NCBI RefSeq assembly: GCF_030386795.1
Contig: NZ_JANUQM010000005.1
Coordinates: 62,001-126,000 of the forward strand
From: Streptomyces sp. S.PNR 29
GTDB lineage: Bacteria > Actinomycetota > Actinomycetes > Streptomycetales > Streptomycetaceae
DNA length: 64,000 nucleotides
Direction of reading: 5' to 3'
Position numbers and translations under genes: made by a program. The stretch's first letter is position 1. Each line of letters starts with the position of its first letter. Shown here in pieces: positions 52,770-61,339 of this stretch. Under the pieces are notes generated by a model that saw only the letters and a program-made list of their open reading frames with translations, had not been told where the DNA came from and did not search any database.

Positions 52770-53417
52770 ATGCGTCAGCCACGACGAGCACCGGAGCACT
52801 CTCGGCGAACGGTCACATCCTGGCGCGGCAAGGCGGTGGTGGCCGCGCTGGCGGCCGCCGTGCTGGCCGGGCCCGGGGTCGCCGCGCACGCCGCGCCGCA
52901 GACCGCACCGGCGCCCCGGCAACAACAGGTGGCTGCGGCCGGCATCACCTGGACCCTCGAACGGGCGAGCAACCCCACCCAGGACCAGCAGACGGCCTAC
53001 AACCTCATCACAGCGGCCATGAACGCCGCGGTGGCGCGGTACAACAACCTCAGCGACCTGAGCAAGAACATCACCGTCCGCTACGACCCGGGAGTGCCCA
53101 CCGCGGACGGCAGCATCAACGGCACCATCCGCTTCGGCAACCGGAGCTACATGACGGAGAGAACCGCTCTGCACGAGATCGCCCACACCATCGGCGTGGG
53201 CACGAGTTCGGGCTGGTCCCGACTCGGCGGCAGCGGAACCTGGACCGGCGCACAGGCCACGGCGCTGGTCCGGCAGTTCGACGGGCCGGGCGCCAAACTC
53301 TCCACCGGCGGAGGCCACTTCTGGCCCTACGGCCTGAACTACGACAACGAGATGTCGAACACGGCGGCCGATCGCCATGTCCGGATCGTCGCCGCCATGG
53401 TGCGGGACGGCTTGTAA
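52770..53417 (+). CDS. Secreted zincin-type metallopeptidase-like protein
   Basis: A 215-residue protein with a signal peptide (about 1-42, AHA) after a basic n-region. The mature domain has a zinc-protease motif HEIAHTIGVG (His135, Glu136, His139) and a Met-turn-like YDNEMS, so it is probably a zincin; the family is often seen in actinomycetes, sometimes joined to a ricin-type lectin domain that is lacking here. Substrate unknown. The ATG follows AGGAGG; an upstream in-frame ATG at 52656 would bury the signal peptide. A strong hairpin ends it. Confidence 0.82.
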   Translation: MRQPRRAPEHSRRTVTSWRGKAVVAALAAAVLAGPGVAAHAAPQTAPAPRQQQVAAAGITWTLERASNPTQDQQTAYNLITAAMNAAVARYNNLSDLSKNITVRYDPGVPTADGSINGTIRFGNRSYMTERTALHEIAHTIGVGTSSGWSRLGGSGTWTGAQATALVRQFDGPGAKLSTGGGHFWPYGLNYDNEMSNTAADRHVRIVAAMVRDGL

Positions 53418-53431
53418 CCACAAGGGCCCCT

Positions 53432-53458
53432 GCCTGGGAGCGGCAACCGCTCCCAGGC
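53432..53458. terminator. Bidirectional terminator between the zincin and GH5 genes
   Basis: GCCTGGGAGCGG-CAA-CCGCTCCCAGGC is a perfect 12-bp stem with a 3-base loop between two convergent genes. Confidence 0.85.
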
Positions 53459-53479
53459 AACGCCGACACCCCGAACGGA

Positions 53480-54532
53480 TCAGGGCTGGACCGGCTTCCC
53501 GCGCCCCCAGCCCCAGGCGAGGCGGTCGGCGCCGGACTGGTTGGTGGTGGCCAGCCAGGGCCGGGCCGGGTCACCGATCAGCTTCTGCAGCGAGTAGGTG
53601 TCGTCGGTGCGCAGACCCGGCCAGTACACGGACCCCATCTTGAGCTCGCGGAAGGTGTCGGTGACGGCCTGGATGAAGTTGATGGAGTTGTTCTCCGGAG
53701 CCGGCTTGTTGTAGTTCAGGCCGGTGGTCATCGGGGCGCCGAACTCGTCGGCGACGGTGCGGTCGGCACAGTCGCCGATGCGCTCCTTCAGGTCGGCCAC
53801 CCACTGGTCGTAGGTGGCGTACGACTTCCAGAAGCCGTAGTGGTGCAGCGACAGGTACGTGCCCTTCAGGCGCGGGTCCGCGCAGACGGTGGTGACGTGG
53901 TCGTTGTAGCCGGCGCCGCTGACGAACACCCGGTTGCGGGGGACGGAGGAGTAGGTGGCCAGCCACTTCGCGGCGATGTCGGCCCACTCGGTGTCGGTGT
54001 AGCCGTGGGGCTCGTTCATCGGCTCGAAGTAGACCCGGGAATTGCCCTGGTACGCCTTGACGACGGTGTCCCACATGGGCCAGAAGGTGGCGGTGTCGTC
54101 GATGAAGCCGTCCCGGCGGTCGCCGGTGCCCTCCCAGTAGGAGACGATGACCTTGAAGCCCTGGGCCGTCGCCGCGTCTATGACACCGCGGTAGGACTTC
54201 CAGTAGGTGCCGTTGACGGTGTACGGGTTGATGGGCAGCCGGACGGTGTTGGCACCCAGGTTCGCGCGGAAGGCCGAGATGATGCGGCTGGCCTTGGCGT
54301 ACGTCTGGGCATACGTGTCGGAGGTCGACAGGCCGGACAGCTGGAGGGCGTCGTCGGCGAAGTTGTCCCGGGGGTCCGCCCAGTTGACCCCCCTGAACTG
54401 GGTGGTGTCGCCGGTCGGCGCGGCGGAGGCGGGGCTGCCGGCGATGGCGGTGCCGCTGAGCGCGGCGATCGCGACGGCCACGAAGGCGGCGCGCAACCGG
54501 GGAGAGCGGATTCCGGCAGGGGTCTTGCTCAT
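53480..54532 (-). CDS. Secreted glycoside hydrolase family 5 (cellulase/mannanase-type) enzyme
   Basis: A 350-residue exported protein: signal peptide (about 1-38, ASA), then a GH5 (beta/alpha)8 barrel with FRGVNWADPRDNF at the start, acid/base Glu174 in YFEPMNEP, LSLHHYGFW and nucleophile Glu263 in VADEFGAPM. It cleaves a beta-1,4-glucan, mannan or related glycan outside the cell; exact specificity is unknown. No carbohydrate-binding module. It stands alone, 574 bases from the divergent lacI gene, so its start may be controlled by that regulator, although the operator sites lie far upstream. Confidence 0.88.
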   Translation of the reverse strand: MSKTPAGIRSPRLRAAFVAVAIAALSGTAIAGSPASAAPTGDTTQFRGVNWADPRDNFADDALQLSGLSTSDTYAQTYAKASRIISAFRANLGANTVRLPINPYTVNGTYWKSYRGVIDAATAQGFKVIVSYWEGTGDRRDGFIDDTATFWPMWDTVVKAYQGNSRVYFEPMNEPHGYTDTEWADIAAKWLATYSSVPRNRVFVSGAGYNDHVTTVCADPRLKGTYLSLHHYGFWKSYATYDQWVADLKERIGDCADRTVADEFGAPMTTGLNYNKPAPENNSINFIQAVTDTFRELKMGSVYWPGLRTDDTYSLQKLIGDPARPWLATTNQSGADRLAWGWGRGKPVQP

Positions 54533-54904
54533 CAGCTTGCCCTTTCAGGAGGTGGCGGCTCGGCGCAGGGGGAGTGCTGCGCGGTACCGGTTCCCTCTGC
54601 GCTTGGCGTGAGGGAGTACGGGGCGAGGTCCTGTCGCCGGCGCGGCCGTGGCCGTCCCGCTGTCGGGCACAGGCCCTGACAACGGTGTCATCGATGGCGC
54701 CGGCGACGGGACATCACATGGGTTCGGCTACGCGGTGGTGGCGGAGAGGGCGCCACCGGCACGTGTCCTCGCGTCCACGTCGGGGTTGGTGCACTCGGGG
54801 CGGCGTAAGGCAAGGTCCTTGCCGGCGCGGCCGTCCGGGGCGCGCATCCTCGCCTGCGGTGCTGGGACCACGTTCCGTTCCTCCCTGCTCCACCGACCGC
54901 GACG
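54533..54904. other. Long gap upstream of the GH5 gene
   Basis: This 372-base stretch before the LacI-type operators has no gene with coding features on either strand. GAGGTCCT...CGCCGGCGCGGCCGT near 54630 and a similar AAGGTCCTTGCCGGCGCGGCCGT near 54810 form a degenerate duplication. It may hold the GH5 leader and promoter. Confidence 0.4.
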
Positions 54905-54906
54905 CG

Positions 54907-54987
54907 ATGTTCACGTAAACATGCTGAGAACGAAGCGGCGATCGCTGGTGAGCGGGGGCTGTTCCAGGGGCGATGTTTACGTAAACT
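54907..54987. promoter_or_regulatory. Pair of LacI-type operators upstream of lacI
   Basis: ATGTTCACGTAAACAT (54907-54922, one mismatch to a dyad) and TGTTTACGTAAACT (54974-54987, with perfect GTTTACGTAAAC core). Their centres are 66 bases apart, close to whole helical turns, which suits looping by a LacI tetramer or two dimers. They lie 119-199 bases before the LacI-family start. Confidence 0.7.
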
Positions 54988-55105
54988 TCGGGGCGTCGGA
55001 ATCGTGGCACCCGCCCCAACGATCGTCAAGGTTTCCCACGCGTAACATCCGTGGCATCGCATGGCGGAGTCCCGGACCGGGTCGGGCGGCGGGAGTGGTG
55101 GAGCG

Positions 55106-56197
55106 ATGGACCTGAACGACCGGGAGCAGAAGGTTTCCGCGACCTCGGGCGGTGCGCAGCGGGGCGGCTCCGGCGTGCCCGGCGGGCGTCGCAAGCAGCG
55201 TGTCTCGATGGCCGATGTGGCCAAGCTGGCGGGCGTCTCGTCCCAGACGGTCTCCCGGGTCTCGAACGGCCATCCCGGGGTGATCAGTTCCACGCGGGAG
55301 CAGGTGCTCGCCGCGATGCGGGAGCTGGGCTACCGGCCCAACAGCGCCGCACGCGCCCTGCGGTACGGCCAGTTCAACACCATCGGCGTGATCCTGTTCA
55401 GCCTGTCCTCGACGGGCAACAGCCGCACCGTGGAGGCGATCGCCACCCACGCCGCGGCCGAGGGGTACGCGATCACGCTGATCCCCATCGACGTTCCGAC
55501 CCAGGACAACGTCCTCGGGGCCTTCACCCGGATGGGCGAGCTGGCCGTCGACGCCGTGATCGTCATCATGGAGATCCATCTGCTCGACACCGGCACGGTG
55601 CAGCTCCCGCCCGGTGTGCATGTCGTCGTGGTGGACTCCGACGCCGGCGACCGCTACAGCGTGGTCGACACCGACCAGGCCGACGGCGCCCGCAAGGCCG
55701 TCAGGCACCTGCTCGACCTGGGTCACCGGACCGTCTGGCATGTGACCGGCCCCCGGACGTCCTTCGCCGCCCAGCGCCGGACCCAGGCCTGGCGCGCCGC
55801 CCTGGAGGAGGCCGGGCGCCCGGTGCCGCCGCCGCTGCACGGCGACTGGTCGGCCGAGTCCGGCCATGCGGCCGGCCTGGCGCTCGCCGAAGAACCCGAC
55901 TGCACCGCTGTCTTCGCCTCCAACGACCAGATGGCCCTGGGGCTATTGCGCGCCTTCCACGAACGCGGCCGCTCCGTCCCCGGGGACATCAGCGTCGTCG
56001 GCTTCGACGACATCCCCGACGCGGCCTTCTTCGTCCCGCCCCTCACCACCGTCCACCAGGACTTCGCCGAGGTGGGCCGCCGCTGCGTCCAGGGCGCCCT
56101 CCGGCAGATCCGCACCCACGGTGGCGCCCGACCGGGGACCGACCTCGTCCCGACCCGTCTGGTGATCAGACGCAGCACGGCAGCGCCGCCCGGCTGA
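55106..56197 (+). CDS. LacI-family transcriptional regulator
   Basis: A 363-residue protein: an extended N-terminus of about 28 residues, the LacI helix-turn-helix and hinge (VSMADVAKLAGVSSQTVSRVSNGHPG; YRPNSAARAL) and a periplasmic-binding-like sugar domain (TIGVILFSLS, AVFASNDQMALGLLRAFHE, SVVGFDDIPDAAFFVPPLTTV). It represses sugar genes until ligand binds. ATG 55106 follows GGTGGAG; ATG 55061 is a longer alternative. Its likely targets are its own gene and the divergent GH5 gene through the two operators upstream. Confidence 0.92.
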   Translation: MDLNDREQKVSATSGGAQRGGSGVPGGRRKQRVSMADVAKLAGVSSQTVSRVSNGHPGVISSTREQVLAAMRELGYRPNSAARALRYGQFNTIGVILFSLSSTGNSRTVEAIATHAAAEGYAITLIPIDVPTQDNVLGAFTRMGELAVDAVIVIMEIHLLDTGTVQLPPGVHVVVVDSDAGDRYSVVDTDQADGARKAVRHLLDLGHRTVWHVTGPRTSFAAQRRTQAWRAALEEAGRPVPPPLHGDWSAESGHAAGLALAEEPDCTAVFASNDQMALGLLRAFHERGRSVPGDISVVGFDDIPDAAFFVPPLTTVHQDFAEVGRRCVQGALRQIRTHGGARPGTDLVPTRLVIRRSTAAPPG

Positions 56198-56290
56198 CGG
56201 TGGGGCCCTGGGCCCTCTCCCCTGTACTCCAGGGTCGGTACCCGGAGTTACTCCCGCCGTCGGACGCCCTCGCCGCGCCCGCCCGGCACC

Positions 56291-56830
56291 GTGTCGCAGG
56301 TGAAACTCAGCCGCCCCGCACGCCGGGCCACCCTCGTCGTCCATGTCGCCGCCTCCGCGAGCTGGCTCGGGCTCACGCTCGGACTGCTCGCGCTCGGGGT
56401 CACCGCGGCCACCACCGGGTCCGCGGTGACCGTGGAGGCCTCCGTCCGGGCCATGAAGCTGTTCGCCGACCGGCTCCTGCTCCCCGTCGCGTTCCTGACG
56501 CTCCTCAGCGGCCTGGCGCTGTCCCTGGGCACCAAGTGGGGCCTGGCAAGGCACCGATGGGTCTGCGCGAAGTTCTGGCTCACCCTCGCCACGACCACCG
56601 CCACCGCCTTCGCGCTGCGCCCCGCGGTGAACTCCGCGGTCACCGCCGTCGCCGCGGGCGGACCCCTGCCCGACGCCGGCGACGTGCTGTTCGGGCCGTC
56701 CGTCTCCCTGTCCGCCTACGTCTTCATGACGGCGATCTCGGTGCTCAAACCCTGGGGACCGACACGGCGTGGCAGGCGACTGCGCGCCCCCGTCCGCGAA
56801 CCGGCCGCCGCCCAGCGGGCACCCCTGTGA
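56291..56830 (+). CDS. Small integral membrane protein (DUF2269-like)
   Basis: A 179-residue protein with four predicted helices (about 12-40, 60-80, 92-112, 135-155) and the motif VVHVAASASWLGLTLGLLALG, seen in small four-helix membrane proteins of DUF2269 type. No catalytic motif. GTG at 56291 is the only sensible start. It follows the lacI gene by about 93 bases and precedes the GAPDH gene, with which it shares no obvious function. Confidence 0.75.
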   Translation: MSQVKLSRPARRATLVVHVAASASWLGLTLGLLALGVTAATTGSAVTVEASVRAMKLFADRLLLPVAFLTLLSGLALSLGTKWGLARHRWVCAKFWLTLATTTATAFALRPAVNSAVTAVAAGGPLPDAGDVLFGPSVSLSAYVFMTAISVLKPWGPTRRGRRLRAPVREPAAAQRAPL

Positions 56831-56857
56831 AGGGCCGCGACGGCGGAGGTTTAGCAT

Positions 56858-56872
56858 ATGAGCGCCACCTAG
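56858..56872 (+). other. Four-codon upstream ORF before the GAPDH gene
   Basis: ATG AGC GCC ACC TAG is preceded by GGAGG at 8 bases, a far better ribosome site than that of the GAPDH gene 17 bases later (weak AAAGA before GTG 56889). It may feed ribosomes into, or regulate, GAPDH translation. Alternatively TTTAGCAT (56850-56857) is a -10 element and the uORF is incidental. Confidence 0.4.
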
Positions 56873-56888
56873 CTCGAAAGATAGAACT

Positions 56889-58334
56889 GTGACTGTCACC
56901 GAGGACTCGTTCACCAACTGGAAGACCCGCGAGGAGATCGCGGAGTCGATGATCCCGATCATCGGGAAGCTGCACCGGGAGCGGGACGTCACCGTCCTCC
57001 TCCACAGCCGCTCCTTGGTGAACAAGTCGGTGGTCAGCATTCTCAAGACCCACCGCTTCGCGCGGCAGATAGCCGGTGAGGAGCTCTCCGTCACCGAGAC
57101 GCTGCCGTTCCTGCGGGCTCTCGCCACGCTCGACCTCGGCCCGTCCCAGATCGACCTCGGCATGCTCGCCGCGACCCACAAGGCCGACGACCGGGGTCTG
57201 TCGGTGGAGGAGTTCACCGCCGAGGCCGTGGCCGGGGCCACGGGTGCCGACAAGATCGAGCGCCGTGAGCCGCGCGACGTCGTCCTCTACGGCTTCGGAC
57301 GCATCGGCCGTCTCGTCGCCCGGCTGCTCATCGAGAAGACCGGCTCGGGCAACGGCCTGCGGCTGCGTGCCATCGTCGTACGCCAGGGCGGCGAGCAGGA
57401 CATCGTCAAGCGCGCCTCGCTGCTGCGCCGCGACTCCATCCACGGCCAGTTCCAGGGCACGATCACCGTCGACGAGGCGAACAGCACGATCATCGCCAAC
57501 GGCAACGAGATCAAGGTGATCTACGCGGGCGACCCGTCGGAGATCGACTACACGGCGTACGGCATCAGGAACGCCATCCTCATCGACAACACCGGCAAGT
57601 GGCGCGACCGTGAGGGCCTGTCGCAGCATCTGCGCCCCGGTATCGACAAGGTGGTTCTGACCGCCCCGGGCAAGGGCGACGTGCCCAACATCGTGCACGG
57701 CGTCAACCACGACACGATCAAGCCGGACGAGCAGATCCTGTCCTGCGCGTCCTGCACCACCAACGCGATCGTGCCGCCGCTGAAGGCGATGGACGACGAG
57801 TACGGCGTCCTGCGCGGCCACGTGGAGACCGTCCACTCGTTCACCAACGACCAGAACCTGCTGGACAACTACCACAAGGCCGACCGGCGCGGCCGCTCGG
57901 CGCCGCTCAACATGGTCATCACCGAGACCGGTGCCGCCTCCGCCGTCGCCAAGGCCCTGCCCGGCCTCAAGGCGAAGATCACCGGCAGTTCGATCCGCGT
58001 CCCGGTGCCGGACGTGTCGATCGCGATCCTCAACCTGCAGCTCGCGCGGGAGACCACTCGCGAGGAGGTCCTCGACCACCTCCGCGGTGTGTCGCTAACC
58101 TCGCCGCTCAAGCGCCAGATCGACTTCATCAGCGCCCCCGACGCGGTCTCCAGCGACTTCATCGGCTCCCGCCACGCCTCGGTCGTCGACGCCGGCGCCA
58201 CCAAGGTCGAGGGCGACAACGCGATCCTCTACCTCTGGTACGACAACGAGTTCGGCTACTCCTGCCAGGTCATCCGCGTCGTCCAGCACGTCTCCGGCGT
58301 GGAGTACCCGACGTACCCGGCCCCGGCCGTCTGA
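56889..58334 (+). CDS. Glyceraldehyde-3-phosphate dehydrogenase, long form
   Basis: A 481-residue GAPDH. An N-terminal extension of about 130 residues precedes the NAD-binding fold (GFGRIGR from 135); catalytic Cys289 is in SCASCTTN, and NEFGYSCQV lies near the C-terminus. The extra N-terminal helical part distinguishes this type from the 330-residue glycolytic GapA of the same bacteria; a role in gluconeogenesis or another direction is possible. GTG at 56889 has only a weak ribosome site; see the short upstream ORF. It is convergent with the YceI gene; the 58335-58464 gap is otherwise empty. Confidence 0.92.
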   Translation: MTVTEDSFTNWKTREEIAESMIPIIGKLHRERDVTVLLHSRSLVNKSVVSILKTHRFARQIAGEELSVTETLPFLRALATLDLGPSQIDLGMLAATHKADDRGLSVEEFTAEAVAGATGADKIERREPRDVVLYGFGRIGRLVARLLIEKTGSGNGLRLRAIVVRQGGEQDIVKRASLLRRDSIHGQFQGTITVDEANSTIIANGNEIKVIYAGDPSEIDYTAYGIRNAILIDNTGKWRDREGLSQHLRPGIDKVVLTAPGKGDVPNIVHGVNHDTIKPDEQILSCASCTTNAIVPPLKAMDDEYGVLRGHVETVHSFTNDQNLLDNYHKADRRGRSAPLNMVITETGAASAVAKALPGLKAKITGSSIRVPVPDVSIAILNLQLARETTREEVLDHLRGVSLTSPLKRQIDFISAPDAVSSDFIGSRHASVVDAGATKVEGDNAILYLWYDNEFGYSCQVIRVVQHVSGVEYPTYPAPAV

Positions 58335-58464
58335 TTCCGGCGGACCATCCGGCTCGGTCCCCCGGACGAGGGGAACTCGCAGGTGTCCTGGCGGGCGGGT
58401 TCCTCCCCGCCGGGGGCCGAAGCCGGTCGCGTCCGCGGGCATCACCTGTGGCGGGCCAGCACCG

Positions 58465-59376
58465 CTACTCCGGCGGTGTGGGCGTGTCGTGCGTGCGGTA
58501 CATCGCCTGGACGTCGAGCTCCAGCTGGACCGTCGGGCCGACCACCGCGATGCCACGCGCCAGCATCGAGCGCCAGTTGAGCGTGTAGTCCTCGCGGTGC
58601 AGCTCCGCCTTGGCCAGGGCCGCGCAGCGCAACTCCTCGCCGTAGCCGCCGTTGACCATGCCCAGGTACGTCGTGTCCAGCGACACCGACCGGCTCACCC
58701 CGTGCATGGTCAGGGTGCCCAGGAGGTTCCACTTGCTGCCGCCCCGGTAGGCGAAGCGGGTGCTCCTGAACTCGATGTACGGGAAGCGGTCGACGTCCAG
58801 GAAGTCGGCGGAACGCAGATGCGTGTCCCGGGTGTTGTTGCCCGTGTTGATGCTCGACGCGTCGATGCGCACGTGGACGCGGGAGTCCGACACGTCCTGG
58901 GTGACCTGGATACCGCCCTCGAACCGTTCGAAACGGCCGTGCACATGGGCCATGCCGACGTGCTTGGCGATGAAGCGGATCGCCGTGTGCGGCGGGTCGA
59001 AGAGCCACGTGCCGGGGACCGGTAGTTCGGCCTGCCGGGCCGGCTGGAGCCACACGCGCTGCGAGGACGGGCCGGCATCGGCGACGACGTCCATGGTCTC
59101 GCGATGCGGTTCCAGCCCCTCCGCCACGATGAGCACGCTGTAGCTGCCCGGCGGGAGGACGGCCATGAACAGGCCGTAGGGGTCCGTGGTGCCGCGCACC
59201 ACGACCTGGTGGCCGCGCAGTTCCGTCACCGTCACGTCGGCGGCGCCCAGGGGCTGGTTCACCGGGTCCAGGACCTCGCGGACGACGGCACCCGCGCCGG
59301 CCGGGACGGGAAGCGTCAGTCCCGCGGCGCTCCCGGAGGCATTCCTGAGTCGCCGCCGGAGCATTCCGAGGGGCAT
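58465..59376 (-). CDS. YceI-family protein with an N-terminal beta-sandwich domain
   Basis: A 303-residue cytoplasmic protein (no signal peptide). Residues about 33-112 resemble a carboxypeptidase-regulatory-like domain (VTVTELRGHQVVVRGTTDPYGLFMAVLPPGSYSV, quoted in part: TTDPYGLFMAVLPPGSYSV); residues about 118-300 are a YceI lipocalin-like fold (WLFDPPHTAIRFIAKHVGMAH, ending TVQLELDVQAMY). YceI proteins bind isoprenoid lipids or quinones. It lies 26 bases downstream of the maleylacetate reductase gene on the same strand, so it is the last gene of the aromatic operon; its job there is unknown. Confidence 0.82.
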   Translation of the reverse strand: MPLGMLRRRLRNASGSAAGLTLPVPAGAGAVVREVLDPVNQPLGAADVTVTELRGHQVVVRGTTDPYGLFMAVLPPGSYSVLIVAEGLEPHRETMDVVADAGPSSQRVWLQPARQAELPVPGTWLFDPPHTAIRFIAKHVGMAHVHGRFERFEGGIQVTQDVSDSRVHVRIDASSINTGNNTRDTHLRSADFLDVDRFPYIEFRSTRFAYRGGSKWNLLGTLTMHGVSRSVSLDTTYLGMVNGGYGEELRCAALAKAELHREDYTLNWRSMLARGIAVVGPTVQLELDVQAMYRTHDTPTPPE

Positions 59377-59402
59377 GATGTTCACCTTTCGGTTCTCGTC
59401 GG

Positions 59403-60473
59403 TCAGAAATTCGTTCGCGGCCGGTCGCCCTCGTACGCCGCCCTCAGTACGTCCAGTACGCCCGCCACGCCGACCTCCCGCGGGTTGGGGTACGTCTGAG
59501 CGGTCGCCTCCTGTGCCGCCACCGCCAAGTCGGCTTCCCTGAGGCCGAGTTCCGCCAGGGAGCGGGGTGCGCCGAGGCGGCCGGAGAGTTCCCGGAGGGC
59601 GAGCGCGGCGTCGTCGGTGCCCAGGGCTCGGCCGAGCGCGGCCATGGCCTCGGGCGCGGCCGGCGCGTTGTGGGCGAGGGCGTACGGCAGGACCACGGTG
59701 TGGGTGTCGGCGTGCGGCAGGCCGAAGGTGCCCCCGAGGACATGGCACAGCTTGTGGTGCAGTCCCATGGTGGTCGCGCCGAGCGCGGCACCGCAGAGCC
59801 AGGCGCCGTAGAGGGCACGGCCACGGGCGTCCAGGTCCCGGGGATCGGCAGCCACTGCGGGCAGAGCGCCCGCCATGGCCCGGACGCCCTCCTCCGCCAT
59901 CAGTGACACCAGCGGCGAGGCATCCGGCGCGTACAGGGCCTCGGCCGCGTGCGCCACCGCGTTGATGCCGCTGGTCACGGACAGGCCCACCGGGAGCGAC
60001 AGGGTGAGCTCGGGGTCGTAGACGACGCTGCGCGGCAGGACCGACGGGTCGCGGCCGGTGCGCTTGGTGCCGTGTTCGGTCAGGCCCCAGACGGAGGTCA
60101 TCTCGGAGCCGGAGTACGTCGACGGCACGGCGACCAGCGGCAGGCCGGTGCGCAGCGCGATCACCTTGCCGAGGCCGATCGCGGAACCCCCGCCGACGGC
60201 CACGCAGCCGTCGGCTCCGGCGGCGCGCGCCACCTCGACGGCCCGGTCGGCCACCTCGGCGGGCACGTGCATACGGGCCTCGGCGTGCAGCCCGGCGCAC
60301 GCGCCGCCCAGCGCGTCCGCGACAGCCCGGGCCGCCCTGGCGCCCCGCGGCCCGCTGACCACCAACAGCCGCCGCAGGCCGAGTCGTTCGGCCTCTCCGG
60401 CGGTCGCGGTGCGCGCGGCGCCGGGGCGGAGGACGACCCGCATGGGCTGGGCCTCGTAGACGAACTCCTTCAT
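59403..60473 (-). CDS. Maleylacetate reductase (iron-alcohol-dehydrogenase family)
   Basis: A 356-residue protein with Fe-ADH-fold features: VAVGGGSAIGLGKVIAL for NAD(P), PSTYSGSEMTSVWG, GLHHKLCHVLGG and LPHADTHTVVLPYALAHN with His residues for the active-site metal region. It reduces maleylacetate to 3-oxoadipate. The operon order (monooxygenase, intradiol dioxygenase, this enzyme) is that of resorcinol/hydroxyquinol breakdown. Its start overlaps the dioxygenase stop by 4 bases (ATGA). Confidence 0.92.
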   Translation of the reverse strand: MKEFVYEAQPMRVVLRPGAARTATAGEAERLGLRRLLVVSGPRGARAARAVADALGGACAGLHAEARMHVPAEVADRAVEVARAAGADGCVAVGGGSAIGLGKVIALRTGLPLVAVPSTYSGSEMTSVWGLTEHGTKRTGRDPSVLPRSVVYDPELTLSLPVGLSVTSGINAVAHAAEALYAPDASPLVSLMAEEGVRAMAGALPAVAADPRDLDARGRALYGAWLCGAALGATTMGLHHKLCHVLGGTFGLPHADTHTVVLPYALAHNAPAAPEAMAALGRALGTDDAALALRELSGRLGAPRSLAELGLREADLAVAAQEATAQTYPNPREVGVAGVLDVLRAAYEGDRPRTNF

Positions 60474-61339
60474 GCCCGCACCGCGTTCAGCACGAGGTCG
60501 AAGCGGGCGTGCCGGAACGGGTTCGGGACGCCGAACCGCCGTGCCAGGTGCGGATCGTCGGTCTCGGCGAAGTCCTTGACCAGGCTCTCCTTGACCGCGA
60601 ACACCGCGTCCGAGTCGAGGTGGTCGCTGCCCGCCACGAAGATGTGCGTGGTGACCGGCGCATGCCCTTCGGCCGAGGCGATGAAGTGGATGTGGGCCGG
60701 GCGGTAGGGATGCCGGCCCGTCGCCCGCAGGAGGTCCCCGACCGGGCCGTCCGTGGGGATCGGGTACGGGCTCGGCACGCAGGTGCGGAACCAGAAGCGG
60801 CCCTCGTCGTCGGCGGTGAACAGCCCGCGCCCGTTGCCCGCGGGCTGGACCTCCGGCTGCTGCACGTCGTAGTACCCCTCGGCGTTCGCCTGCCAGACGT
60901 CGAGGACCGCGCCGGGCAGCGGGGTGCCCTCCCGGGACAGCACACGCCCGCTGACCACGCACGGCTCGCCGCCGCCCACCAGGTCGATGGTCGCGCCGAG
61001 TTCACGGACCGGGGACTCGGTCATGTGGAAGGGGCCGAGCACCGTCGACTCCGTGACGTCGCCCCGGCCGTCGCTGTTGATCGTCTCGACGAGCATCGAG
61101 ACGCCCAGCACGTCCGACAGGAGGACGAACTCCTGCCGGGTGTCCGTGCAGGTCTGCCCGGTCGCCGTCAGGAAGTCGACGGCCCGCTCCCACTCCGCCG
61201 GGGTCGGCTCGGTCTCCCGGACGAAGGCGTGCAGGTGGCGGGTGAGGGAGGCGAGCAGCTCGCGCAGCCGGGGGTCGGCCGTGCCCTTCAGGCTGTCGAC
61301 GACGGCCTCGGTGATGCGGGTGGTGAACTCGGTGCTCAT
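60470..61339 (-). CDS. Intradiol ring-cleavage dioxygenase (hydroxyquinol 1,2-dioxygenase type)
   Basis: A 289-residue dioxygenase with an N-terminal helical dimerisation domain, then the catalytic beta-sandwich (VLGPFHMTESPVRELGATI, LDVWQANAEGYYDVQQ, RPAHIHFIASA). Iron ligands are two Tyr (AEGYYD and the later Tyr in RHPYRPAH) and two His (AHIH). It opens hydroxyquinol, or a catechol, to maleylacetate or cis,cis-muconate. The maleylacetate reductase next to it favours hydroxyquinol. It shares one base (TAATG) with the monooxygenase stop. Confidence 0.92.
   Translation of the reverse strand: MSTEFTTRITEAVVDSLKGTADPRLRELLASLTRHLHAFVRETEPTPAEWERAVDFLTATGQTCTDTRQEFVLLSDVLGVSMLVETINSDGRGDVTESTVLGPFHMTESPVRELGATIDLVGGGEPCVVSGRVLSREGTPLPGAVLDVWQANAEGYYDVQQPEVQPAGNGRGLFTADDEGRFWFRTCVPSPYPIPTDGPVGDLLRATGRHPYRPAHIHFIASAEGHAPVTTHIFVAGSDHLDSDAVFAVKESLVKDFAETDDPHLARRFGVPNPFRHARFDLVLNAVRA

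Noticed and set aside
53432..53458. Resemblance to a CebR box (TGGGAGCGCTCCCA) near the GH5 gene
   Set aside because: TGGGAGCG and CGCTCCCA are separated by five extra bases and lie between two convergent stops, so it is better explained as a terminator.
54648..55115. Open frame of 155 codons in the gap upstream of lacI
   Set aside because: Composition is irregular, it contains both operators, lacks a good start and ends inside the lacI leader.
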